A stretch of DNA of 64,000 nt from Nocardia sp. alder85J (GTDB lineage: Bacteria; Actinomycetota; Actinomycetes; Mycobacteriales; Mycobacteriaceae): assembly GCF_020176955.2 (NCBI RefSeq), contig NZ_JAIUCZ020000002.1, positions 1,134,749 through 1,198,748 of the forward strand, written 5' to 3'. The translations under genes were made by a program, and so were the position numbers. Positions within the stretch are counted from its first letter, which is position 1. Every line of letters begins with the position of its first letter. Below are positions 10,108 to 17,511 of the stretch, piece after piece. Under the pieces are notes generated by a model. That model was given only the letters and a program-made list of their open reading frames with translations, did not search any database and was not told the origin of the DNA.

Positions 10108-10761
10108 ATGACGAATTTGATAACCCGCCAGACCGAGGTCTTCTACACCGATCCCTGGCCCCCGGTCGTCTACCCGCTCGAGGGCGCGGCCGAGGAGTCC
10201 TTCTCGATCGAGGTCTCGGGATTGGGGCAGCTGACCGGTCTCTCCTACACCGTTCCCGCGCACGCCTCCGGGACGATCAAGGCGAATCTCCAGATATCCG
10301 CCCTGACCAGCGAGGATGTCAAGAACCTGAACGCTCTTGCCCTCTCGATGCTGAGTGCCTCCGTGCAGGAGACGGTGCGTGAGCAGACGAAGACCTCGAC
10401 CAGCGCGGAACTGACGCTGTGGACCTGGTTCTTCGGGAACGCCAAGGGGTCGGCATCCTATGAATCGACCTACGAGTCGATGCGATCGATGGGGCTGACG
10501 ACCGACCAGATCACCAAGTTGATGGAGGCATTTCTCGACCGCGCGTCGAAGATGTCCACGGTGGAGATCAACTTCTTCATCAACAACCTGGAAAACGATT
10601 ATTCGGTGTCCGGTGATCTGTACCTGTACACGGTCTCCGGGACGGTGAAGACCCAGAAGTCCACTCAGCAATATCGAATGCTGGCCGACCAGGCCGCCGC
10701 GGGTGGACCCCCGCCGACCGGCGGTGGCGCACCGTCGACGGGCAATATCATCAAGTTGTGA
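10108..10761 (+). CDS. Ser/Thr-rich cytosolic protein partnered with the protease, unknown
   Basis: A 217-aa product; the start at 10108 is fixed by AGGAGG 6 nt upstream. There are no cysteines, no signal peptide and no hydrophobic helix. A beta-rich first half (SFSIEVSGLGQLTGLSYTV) leads to a Ser/Thr-rich stretch, TSTSAELTLWTWFFGNAKGS, with alternating polar and nonpolar residues. A helical part follows, then a second alternating segment (DYSVSGDLYLYTVSGTV). A Gly/Pro-rich tail ends the protein. The alternating patterns resemble amphipathic beta-hairpins, but that is inference only. It lies directly downstream of the trypsin-like protease gene and is probably co-transcribed. Confidence 0.65.
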   Translation: MTNLITRQTEVFYTDPWPPVVYPLEGAAEESFSIEVSGLGQLTGLSYTVPAHASGTIKANLQISALTSEDVKNLNALALSMLSASVQETVREQTKTSTSAELTLWTWFFGNAKGSASYESTYESMRSMGLTTDQITKLMEAFLDRASKMSTVEINFFINNLENDYSVSGDLYLYTVSGTVKTQKSTQQYRMLADQAAAGGPPPTGGGAPSTGNIIKL

Positions 10762-10892
10762 GTCCGTACGGATGAACTGTGGTGCCGGACGGATCCGGCT
10801 CGGCGGTCGCCATCGAACGCGGTGGGACGACCGCGGATTCGAACGGCCGGCACCACGGCCACGCGACCGGCCGGATCGTCGCGGACCGCTGC

Positions 10893-12215
10893 TCACGCCT
10901 CGAACAGCCGCTGCCCCCACCAGTCGTCGGCGCCGAGACCCGGCGGGCAGGCGTACAGGGCCGATCCGGTGTGGGTGATGTACTCCATCATCGCGTCCTT
11001 GGCCGCCAGCGCGCGCTGCATGGGCACGAACTGGTTGCCCGCGTTGCGGCAGTAGGCGAGAAAGAACAGGCCCGCGTCGAGGTGGCCGAAGCCGTCGGAA
11101 CCGTCGGTGAAGTTGTAGCCGCGCCGCAGGATCTGCACCCCGCCGAGATTGTCGGGGTGGGCCAGCCGCACGTGCGCGGTCTTCGGGATCACCGGCGACC
11201 CGCTCGAGGTCATCACGAAATCGGGCTTGTCGAATTCCTTGTCCTTGCCCAGCGGCGCCCCGTCGCCCTTGCTGCGGCCGATCACCGCCTCCTGCTCCGA
11301 CAGCGCCGACCGGTCCCAGGGCTCGATGTCCATCCGGATCCGCCGGGCCACCAGATAGCTTCCGCCGGTGAGCCATTGGGCGTCGGCGGGATTGTCCTCC
11401 GGCGCCACCCACACGAACCGGTCGAGCAGATCGGTCTGCTCGGCGGTCAGATTCGCGGTGCCGTCCTTGAACCCGAACATGTTGCGCGGGGTCTGCTGGC
11501 TGCGGCTGGTGCTGGAGGTGCGCCCGAACCCCAGCTGCGACCAGCGGACACTGACCACGCCGAAACCCATCCGCGCGAGATTGCGGATCGCGTGCACCGC
11601 CACTTGCGGATCGTCGGAGCAGGCCTGGATGCACAGATCGCCGTCGCTGCGGGCGGTCTCGAGCGCGTCCTTGGCGAAGGCGGGCAGTTCCACCAGCGCC
11701 TCGGGCCGGTGCCGGGCCAGCCCGAAGCGGTCCTTGCGGCCGGGCGTCACCGGGGTCGGGCCGAACAGGCCGGGCCCGAAACCGATGGTCAGTGTCAGCG
11801 CGGCCGGTGAAAGGCCAAGGGCCTCACCGGTATCCGGCGGTGGCAGATAGCGGCCGTGGCCGACCGCGCCGCCGTCGACGGTCTCCGCCCCGCGCGTCAT
11901 CCGCTCCGCGGCGGCGGTCCAGCGCTTCAGCAGGTCGACCAGTTCGGCGCGGGAATCGGTGACCACGTCGAAGGACGCGAAGTGCAACCGGTCCTGGACG
12001 GGGGTGACGATGCCGGCCTGGCGCGTGCCCCGGAAGGGGACGATGCGGTCGCCGGTCGCCGCCGCACCGTCCACATGCCCGCTGTCGGTGATGGTGGCGC
12101 CGGCGGCCACCCCCGCCACGACCCCCGCTCCCGCGGCCGCGCCGCCCAGCAAGGCCCGGCGGGACAGTCTGCGCCACTGCGGCGGGCGCGCGGCGGCTGC
12201 GGATTCGTCGGTCAT
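10893..12215 (-). CDS. efeB: Dye-decolorizing peroxidase EfeB (copy 1)
   Basis: A haem-dependent DyP peroxidase of 440 aa, the periplasmic partner of the EfeUO iron-uptake system. A Tat signal (RRLSRRALLGG and a hydrophobic run) shows folded export. The DyP hallmark GFKDGTAN (GxxDG) is present; in DyP enzymes its Asp assists peroxide heterolysis. It is the third gene of efeU-efeO-efeB on this strand, starting 33 bp after the efeO stop. EfeB is thought to help release or oxidise iron for EfeO/EfeU. A second copy lies at 19617-20849. Confidence 0.93.
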   Translation of the reverse strand: MTDESAAAARPPQWRRLSRRALLGGAAAGAGVVAGVAAGATITDSGHVDGAAATGDRIVPFRGTRQAGIVTPVQDRLHFASFDVVTDSRAELVDLLKRWTAAAERMTRGAETVDGGAVGHGRYLPPPDTGEALGLSPAALTLTIGFGPGLFGPTPVTPGRKDRFGLARHRPEALVELPAFAKDALETARSDGDLCIQACSDDPQVAVHAIRNLARMGFGVVSVRWSQLGFGRTSSTSRSQQTPRNMFGFKDGTANLTAEQTDLLDRFVWVAPEDNPADAQWLTGGSYLVARRIRMDIEPWDRSALSEQEAVIGRSKGDGAPLGKDKEFDKPDFVMTSSGSPVIPKTAHVRLAHPDNLGGVQILRRGYNFTDGSDGFGHLDAGLFFLAYCRNAGNQFVPMQRALAAKDAMMEYITHTGSALYACPPGLGADDWWGQRLFEA

Positions 12216-12248
12216 AGCGGGGTCCGTTCTCGTGGTGCGGGTGCGGTG

Positions 12249-13478
12249 CTACTGTCCCAGGACCAGATCCGGGACCTGCGACAGGCTGGCCGACAGGGCG
12301 TCGATCTTGTCGGACAGATCCTTGCGCTGCGGCGCGGTGACGGCGGTGTAGGCGAGGTAGCCGTCACCCTGGCGGTACTGGTTGATACCGTCGCGCACCG
12401 CCTGGAACTGGCTGGTGATCTTGTCCATCAGCGTCGGGTTCTTCGCCGAGATCATCGGCTGCAGATCGGCGATCAGCGTCTCGGAACCGTCGATGTTGGC
12501 GGCGAAATCCCACAGGTCGGTGTGCGAGTAGCGGTCCTCCTCGCCGCCGACCTTCGTGCGGGCGATCTCGTCGACCAGCGCCTGCGGGCCCTTCACGAAA
12601 CTCTGGTGCTCGAAGGTGAACTCGGACTTCTTGACCTCGTCGCGCAGCGCGGTGACGTTCTTCAGCAGCGTGTCCGCCTCGGCGGAGATCGCGTCCTTGG
12701 TGTCGGTCTTGGTGTTGTCGAGGTCGGACTTGGTGATGTCGTCGCCCTTGTCACCGACCCGCGCCGGCGCCGGCGGCCACAGGAACCGCTCGATACGGTG
12801 GAAGCCGGTGAACGGCTGCTTGCCGTCCTCGGTGTCGTCCCAGCGCATGTCGATGGCCGGATCCAGATCGGCGAACGACTCGGCGACCGGCTCCACCCGC
12901 TCGTAGAAGGTGCGGGTCAGCCCGAACTGGTTGCGCGCGGCGTTCAGATCACCGGACTTCACCGCCGCCACGAACGTGGTGGTCTGCGCGACCAGGCCGT
13001 CCAGTTGCCCGCGCACGTAGTCGAGGTAGCGCGCGTTGGCCTGCTCCACATCGGCGGGCACATCGGACTTGGCCTTCTGCGAACCGGAGACCGTCAACCC
13101 CTGGCGGATCCCGTTGCCCACCATGCCCGGCTTGCACGCCGTGTCGTACTCGCCGGGATCGGAGACGTCGACCACCAGCTTGCCGGTGACGCCGGGGCCG
13201 ATGTTCTCGACCTCGCCGAGCACCCGGTTGTTCTTGGCGTACATGTAGAACTCGGTGACCTTCGAGCCGTTGTTGGTGACGTTGAACACCACCTGACCCG
13301 TAGACGCGGTCGCGGCGCTGAGGTGGCACTCGGAGTCGGTGGATGTCACCGCGATGGCGCCGGAACCCGAGTCGGATTTCGACGTGCACGCCACCAGTGC
13401 CAGCGGTGTGGACACCAGCACTCCGGCGACGAGGCACCTCCGGCGCGAGAACTTCGGTTTCACTGTGTTTCCTTTCAT
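12249..13478 (-). CDS. efeO: Iron-uptake lipoprotein EfeO (cupredoxin plus imelysin)
   Basis: A 409-aa exported iron-binding protein. The signal ends in a lipobox-like VACTS, so membrane anchoring on the outside is likely. Residues about 40-130 form a cupredoxin-like domain. The rest is the imelysin/M75 domain with the metal-binding HxxE in GFHRIERFLW. It sits 10 bp after the efeU stop and upstream of efeB, the classic order. It should bind ferrous or ferric iron and hand it to EfeU. Confidence 0.93.
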   Translation of the reverse strand: MKGNTVKPKFSRRRCLVAGVLVSTPLALVACTSKSDSGSGAIAVTSTDSECHLSAATASTGQVVFNVTNNGSKVTEFYMYAKNNRVLGEVENIGPGVTGKLVVDVSDPGEYDTACKPGMVGNGIRQGLTVSGSQKAKSDVPADVEQANARYLDYVRGQLDGLVAQTTTFVAAVKSGDLNAARNQFGLTRTFYERVEPVAESFADLDPAIDMRWDDTEDGKQPFTGFHRIERFLWPPAPARVGDKGDDITKSDLDNTKTDTKDAISAEADTLLKNVTALRDEVKKSEFTFEHQSFVKGPQALVDEIARTKVGGEEDRYSHTDLWDFAANIDGSETLIADLQPMISAKNPTLMDKITSQFQAVRDGINQYRQGDGYLAYTAVTAPQRKDLSDKIDALSASLSQVPDLVLGQ

Positions 13479-13488
13479 CCACCGGCCG

Positions 13489-14406
13489 TCACGAGGCCGG
13501 AGTTCCGTCCGCAGAGCCGACCGGAACGGTGTGCGCGGTCGTCCCCACGGGCGCGGCGGCCGGTCGGCGGCGCGGGCGCAGGAACAGCGCCAGCACCACC
13601 ATCAGGTAGACCGCCCAGCAGACCAGCTGCAGCACCGTCGGATCCGGGCGAAGATTGAACAGGCCCGCCAATGTCGTGCCGTACCAGGAGGATTGGTCGT
13701 AATGCGCACTGGCGTCGAAGGCGAGCGTGTTGTTGCCGGGCAGCCAGGCGACCATCTGCAACGCGCGCACGCCGTAGCCGAGGATGCCCGCGGCCACCAG
13801 CACCAGCAGCGCGCCGGTGTAGGTGAAGAAGGTGGCGAGATTGATCCGGACCGCCCCGAAGTACAGGGCGATGGTCACCACCACCGCCAGCACGATGCCC
13901 AGCAGCAGCCCCAGCAGCGGCCAGCTGCTGCCGGAGGTGTTCTCGGCGTAGCCGACCATCAGCAGCGCCGTCTCCACCCCCTCGCGTCCGACCGCCAGGA
14001 ACGCCAGCGACAGCACCGCGAAGCCGCCCATCTCGACCGCGTCGGCCAGGCCGCGCCGCAGGTCCGAGGAGATGTGCGCGGCCGCGCCGCGCATCCACAG
14101 CACCATGCCGGTGACCACGCACACCGCGACCAGCGAGGCCACTCCGGCCACCGCCTCCGCGAACAGGCCGCTGATCGTCGAAGTGCCATAATGGATTCCG
14201 GCGAAGATGGCCAGCACCATGAGCACCGCGACCGCGACGCCGGACCACAGCCACCGAAGTTGGTCGCGGCGATCGGATTTCACCAGGAAGGCCGCCAGGA
14301 TCATCACCACGATGCCCGTTTCCAGGCCCTCGCGCAGTCCGATCAGCCCGCTGCCGAACAGCTGCGTCGCCACCGTGGGCGTCGACAGAGCGAGATACAC
14401 GCCCAC
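13489..14406 (-). CDS. efeU: Ferrous-iron permease EfeU (FTR1 family)
   Basis: A 305-aa multi-pass permease of the FTR1/OFeT type, with seven or so hydrophobic helices. Two REGxE iron-passage motifs are visible: LREGLET near residue 25 and GREGVET mid-protein. The GTG start at 14406 is preceded by GAGGTGAT. It is the first gene of efeUOB and has a DtxR/IdeR-like box about 50 bp upstream, so repression by iron-loaded regulator is likely. Confidence 0.93.
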   Translation of the reverse strand: MGVYLALSTPTVATQLFGSGLIGLREGLETGIVVMILAAFLVKSDRRDQLRWLWSGVAVAVLMVLAIFAGIHYGTSTISGLFAEAVAGVASLVAVCVVTGMVLWMRGAAAHISSDLRRGLADAVEMGGFAVLSLAFLAVGREGVETALLMVGYAENTSGSSWPLLGLLLGIVLAVVVTIALYFGAVRINLATFFTYTGALLVLVAAGILGYGVRALQMVAWLPGNNTLAFDASAHYDQSSWYGTTLAGLFNLRPDPTVLQLVCWAVYLMVVLALFLRPRRRPAAAPVGTTAHTVPVGSADGTPAS

Positions 14407-14454
14407 ATCACCTCGATCCGATCACGACCGCGGACGGGATGTCGCGGCGCCTAC

Positions 14455-14473
14455 TAAGGGTAGGCAATCCTTG
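14455..14473. promoter_or_regulatory. DtxR/IdeR-like iron box upstream of efeU
   Basis: TAAGGGTAGGCAATCCTTG matches the 19-bp IdeR/DtxR consensus at 13 positions when read on the minus strand. It lies 49 bp before the efeU start, a sensible operator position. Direct binding is inferred. Confidence 0.6.
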
Positions 14474-14698
14474 TTTAACACTGAGAACACCCGCAAGGCA
14501 AGCTGAGAATCCCCTGAATATCCGCGAATCGATGTGGGGCGACCCCCGCGCACCGGACTCCGGCCTGCCGTCGGCCTCTGATCGATAGTGCCCGGTGGCT
14601 CTCCGAGAATTTCTACAGCAAACGTCGAAGATGTGCCAGACGCCGGACCGGCGGTGGCGCTGGCCGTCACCGGCCGCGAACTGCACCGCGCCTGACCG

Positions 14699-14863
14699 GT
14701 GCCGCGCCGGGTCGCCGCGCTGCTCACCACCGCGCCCGGCCCCCGCCGCACCCGCTGGATCGTCCTGGCCGTCCTGCTCGTCCTGGCGTTCGCGGTGTCC
14801 ACCGGCCTGCACGCGGTCTACGACCTGCACATCCTGTTCGAGGGGGCGACCCACCCGCGCTGA
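14699..14863 (+). CDS. 54-aa single-pass membrane protein
   Basis: GTG start. A basic N terminus (VPRRVAAL, then GPRRTRW) precedes one strong transmembrane helix (IVLAVLLVLAFAVSTGL), and a short polar tail ends GATHPR. The same frame is open upstream from GTG 14588 for 35 codons but is interrupted by TGA at 14693-14695, directly before this start. It lies between efeU and dps, in an iron-related neighbourhood. Family not recognised. Confidence 0.45.
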   Translation: MPRRVAALLTTAPGPRRTRWIVLAVLLVLAFAVSTGLHAVYDLHILFEGATHPR

Positions 14864-14967
14864 CCGCCCGATTCGCCGGGCACACCGCCGAATTCGCCGC
14901 CGGCCGATAGTTCCGGGCCGCAGCGGGTAGCTCCTGTGCAGAGGCCACGACAACGAAGGAGGCGGAC

Positions 14968-15441
14968 ATGGCTCACCCCATCACCACCGAACTCGATCAG
15001 GAGCAGCAGCGGCTGGCCGGTGACGCGTTGCGCGACACCGTCATCGATCTGACCGATCTCGCGCTGATCGGAAAACAGGCGCACTGGAACGTGATCGGGC
15101 CCAGGTTCCGGTCGCTGCACCTGGCACTGGACGAATTGGTCGACGCGGCAAGGGAGTTCACCGACGCGGCGGCCGAGCGGGCGACCGCGGTCGGCGTGAG
15201 CCCGGACGGGCGGGTCCGCGCGGTCGCGGACCGGTCGGGCATCGACGCCTTCCCGGCGGGCTGGCAGCGCGACGACGACGTCAGCTTCACCATCGCCGCC
15301 GATCTGGCCATCGTGATCCGGCGGCTGCGCCGGCGCATCGAGGTCACCGACAAGGCCGATCCGGTCACGCAGGACCTGCTGATCGAGATCACCGCGCGGC
15401 TGGAACAGCTGCACTGGATGTGGGAGGCGCAGTCGGCCTGA
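14968..15441 (+). CDS. dps: Dps, DNA-binding ferritin-like protein
   Basis: A 157-aa dodecameric iron-storage and DNA-protection protein. The Dps ferroxidase motif is visible: His39 in KQAHWNVIGP, then His51 and Asp55 in SLHLALDEL. An AAGGAGG ribosome-binding site precedes the ATG. It oxidises ferrous iron with peroxide and stores it, limiting Fenton chemistry. Its place between two ferrous-uptake loci fits iron homeostasis. A strong intrinsic terminator follows. Confidence 0.93.
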   Translation: MAHPITTELDQEQQRLAGDALRDTVIDLTDLALIGKQAHWNVIGPRFRSLHLALDELVDAAREFTDAAAERATAVGVSPDGRVRAVADRSGIDAFPAGWQRDDDVSFTIAADLAIVIRRLRRRIEVTDKADPVTQDLLIEITARLEQLHWMWEAQSA

Positions 15442-15451
15442 GGTCCGGTGT

Positions 15452-15491
15452 CCGGGGGCGCGATTCGTCGCGCCCCCGGCCGCTCTTTTTT
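15452..15491 (+). terminator. Intrinsic terminator after dps
   Basis: A 12-bp GC stem (CCGGGGGCGCGA at 15452-15463 pairing with 15468-15479) closed by a TTCG tetraloop is followed by CGCTCTTTTTTT. This is the clearest terminator in the window. Confidence 0.9.
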
Positions 15492-15503
15492 ACGCCCGAA
15501 CAT

Positions 15504-15519
15504 TCAACCTTTCGGTTGA
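15504..15519. promoter_or_regulatory. ArsR operator, upstream copy
   Basis: TCAACCTTTCGGTTGA is an inverted repeat with 6-bp arms and a 4-nt centre. An equivalent site lies exactly 40 bp downstream. It overlaps the -35 element of the arsR promoter. Confidence 0.7.
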
Positions 15520-15559
15520 CAATCGACCGGCCCCCTGGCATATTCAACCTTGTGGTTGA
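15516..15559 (+). promoter_or_regulatory. Leaderless promoter and second ArsR operator
   Basis: TTGACA (15516-15521), a 17-bp spacer and CATATT (15539-15544) place transcription start at about 15551-15552, on the GTG start codon itself. The second operator, TCAACCTTGTGGTTGA (15544-15559), covers the -10 edge, the start site and the first codons. Binding by the ArsR product would block both promoter elements. Confidence 0.7.
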
Positions 15560-15899
15560 GGATTCGCCGGAACGGCTGGACGCGATCTTCCACGCACTGT
15601 CGGACCCGACCCGCCGCAGCATGTTGCGCATGCTCGCCGGCGGGGAGCGATCGGTCGGCGAGCTGGCGGCCCCGTTCGCGGTGTCGCTGGCGGCGGCGTC
15701 GAAGCACATCAAGGTGCTCGAACGCGCCGGCATGGTGCGCAGATTCGTGCACGGCCGCACCCATACCTGCGTGCTGGACGCCACCCCGCTGCGCGACGGC
15801 GTCGCCTGGATGCGCCGTTACGAGCGGTTCTGGAACGACCGGCTCGACGCACTCGAAGCGGCCCTGGCGGCCGACGACCCGGAAGAGGAACGACGATGA
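15552..15899 (+). CDS. ArsR/SmtB-family transcriptional repressor
   Basis: A 115-aa winged-helix regulator; the start LDAIFHALSDPTRRSMLRML and helix-turn-helix LAAASKHIKVLERAGMV are typical of the ArsR subgroup paired with SRPBCC (AHSA1) proteins. It has no obvious metal-binding Cys set. GTG 15552 is chosen from the leaderless promoter. The gene overlaps the next one by 4 bp (ATGA). It probably represses its own four-gene operon through the two identical palindromes. Confidence 0.9.
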   Translation: MVEDSPERLDAIFHALSDPTRRSMLRMLAGGERSVGELAAPFAVSLAAASKHIKVLERAGMVRRFVHGRTHTCVLDATPLRDGVAWMRRYERFWNDRLDALEAALAADDPEEERR

Positions 15900-16411
15900 G
15901 CGAATACGGCACCCTGGTCACCCCGGACACCGTGCGCATCGAACGGGAGGTGCGCGGCCCGATCGAACGGGTCTGGGCCTTCCTCACCGAGCCCGGCAAA
16001 CGCCGCACCTGGCTGGCCGGTGGCGAGGTCGAACCGTGCGTCGGCGGCACGGTGGCGCACGTGTTCCGCAATGCGGAGCTCACCGGGGAGCCACGCGGCC
16101 CGGTCGACGAACACCTGATGCCGACCACCATCCTGGCCTGGGATCCGCCGCGCCTGCTGACCCACACCTGGGAGGACGGCTCCGAGGTGACCTTCGAACT
16201 CACCCCGGTCGGCGATCGGGTCCGGCTGGTGGTCACCCATCGCCGGATCGCCGGTCCCGCCGGTGTCCTGAACTACAGCGCGGGCTGGCACGCCCATCTG
16301 GACCTGCTGGCCGATCGGCTGGCCGGGCGCACCCCGCCCTATTTCGACGATGCCATGGCCGAGCTGCGGGACCGGTACGCGGCCCGTCTCGGTCACACCC
16401 AGCTCCGATGA
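15896..16411 (+). CDS. SRPBCC/AHSA1-domain protein
   Basis: A 171-aa START-like helix-grip protein; REVRGPIERVWAFLTEPGKR is the usual N-terminal pattern and LTHTWEDGSEVTFEL the central strand. These proteins form a hydrophobic pocket for small ligands and very often follow an ArsR gene as here. It overlaps arsR by 4 bp. The ligand is not predictable, and it may modulate the regulator or act as an enzyme. Confidence 0.9.
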   Translation: MSEYGTLVTPDTVRIEREVRGPIERVWAFLTEPGKRRTWLAGGEVEPCVGGTVAHVFRNAELTGEPRGPVDEHLMPTTILAWDPPRLLTHTWEDGSEVTFELTPVGDRVRLVVTHRRIAGPAGVLNYSAGWHAHLDLLADRLAGRTPPYFDDAMAELRDRYAARLGHTQLR

Positions 16412-16429
16412 CAGTGGGAGACAACGACA

Positions 16430-17011
16430 ATGCGTAAACTCATCGCCGCCTTCAAGATCTCCGCCGACGGCCGGACCGAAGGCGCGCAACGCTATGCGGA
16501 CTGGGTGACGGGCTGGTCCGACGACTACGGCCTGACCCCGCAGGTGGACGCGTGCGTACTCGGCGGCGGCATGTTCCCCGGCTACGAACAGTACTGGACC
16601 GGCATCCTGGCCCACCCCGCCGAGCCCACCCCGCAGACCGGCCTGGTGCCCACCCCCGGCGAACTGGAGTGGGCCCGGATCGCCCCGGGCATACCGCATT
16701 ACGTGGTCTCTTCCACCCTCACCGAGACGACCTGGCCGAACACCCGGATCCTGCCCGGTCTGGACGATCTCGCGGCACTGAAGCGGGAATCCGGCAAGGA
16801 CATCTACCTGATGGGCGGCGCCCGGATCGCCGCGGCCGCCCTCGACGCCGGGCTGGTCGACGAACTGCGGCTGATCGTCTACCCCCTGATCGTGGGCCCG
16901 GGCACGGGCCTGTTCACGACGGTGGAGAAGCGGCGCGCACTCCAACTGCGCAGCCTCGAGCAGCGGCCGGACGGCAACTTCGGACTGGTCTACGGTATAG
17001 GTCGTGACTGA
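16430..17011 (+). CDS. Dihydrofolate reductase-like (RibD C-terminal) family protein
   Basis: A 193-aa member of the RibD_C/DHFR fold family, starting MRKLIAAFKISADG and carrying the NADPH-site DIYLMGGARIAAAALDAGLV and the strand ELRLIVYPLIVGPG. These are NADPH-dependent reductases of unknown substrate, distinct from FolA. It is the third gene of the arsR operon. The final codons overlap the following gene. Confidence 0.88.
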   Translation: MRKLIAAFKISADGRTEGAQRYADWVTGWSDDYGLTPQVDACVLGGGMFPGYEQYWTGILAHPAEPTPQTGLVPTPGELEWARIAPGIPHYVVSSTLTETTWPNTRILPGLDDLAALKRESGKDIYLMGGARIAAAALDAGLVDELRLIVYPLIVGPGTGLFTTVEKRRALQLRSLEQRPDGNFGLVYGIGRD

Positions 17012-17417
17012 CTTCGACAGCGGGATCGTCGCGGCGTTCCGGGCCGGCGGCGGCCGGGTGGAGGGCGTACTGGGCGGGGCCCCGATGCTGCTGCTGCACC
17101 ACGTCGGCGCCCGCTCCGGCCGCGAGCGCATCACCCCGCTGGCCTACTTCCCCAGGGCCGACGGCAGTTTCGCGATCGTCGCCTCCAACGGCGGCGCGTC
17201 CCGGCATCCGGGCTGGTACCACAACCTGCGGGCGAATCCGGACGTCACCGTCGAGGTCGGCGCCGACACCGTTCCCGTCCGGGCCGAGGTGCTGACCGGC
17301 GCCGCCCGCGAACCGCTCTGGTCCACGCTGCTGTCCCTGTCCCCCGCGCTCGCCGGATTCACCCGCCGCACCGACCGGGTCATCCCGTTGGTGGTGTTGC
17401 ACCGCCTCGGTGCGTGA
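17004..17417 (+). CDS. Deazaflavin (F420)-dependent nitroreductase, Ddn-like
   Basis: A 137-aa split-barrel protein of the Ddn/nitroreductase family that uses coenzyme F420. Diagnostic segments are LLLHHVGARSGRERITPL, FAIVASNGGASRHPGWYHNL and NPDVTVEVG. It overlaps the previous gene by 8 bp from a GTG start and ends the arsR operon. F420 dependence fits a mycolic-acid actinobacterium. The natural substrate is likely a quinone or another hydride acceptor. Confidence 0.9.
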   Translation: MTDFDSGIVAAFRAGGGRVEGVLGGAPMLLLHHVGARSGRERITPLAYFPRADGSFAIVASNGGASRHPGWYHNLRANPDVTVEVGADTVPVRAEVLTGAAREPLWSTLLSLSPALAGFTRRTDRVIPLVVLHRLGA

Positions 17418-17492
17418 CACTCCGATCGGCGTCAGCCGGCGGCCGTCCGCTACTGTCGCACCTGTTTCTGGAACCCCTGCTGGACCTGGGAT

Positions 17493-17511
17493 AAAGGTGT
17501 GCCTTACCTTA
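17493..17511. promoter_or_regulatory. DtxR/IdeR-like iron box overlapping the EfeUO start
   Basis: AAAGGTGTGCCTTACCTTA matches the IdeR/DtxR consensus at 13 of 19 positions. It covers the GTG at 17499. A GATAAA -10-like hexamer sits at 17490-17495, so the box may straddle the transcription start of a leaderless message. Confidence 0.6.

Noticed and set aside
10108..10761. Identification of the protease partner as a bacterial gasdermin
   Set aside because: It lacks the N-terminal cysteine for palmitoylation and I see no matching gasdermin strand pattern. The similarity is limited to gene pairing with a protease.
14693..14695. Selenocysteine or readthrough at the in-frame TGA
   Set aside because: No downstream SECIS-like hairpin is obvious, and the residue would fall in a region without redox motifs.
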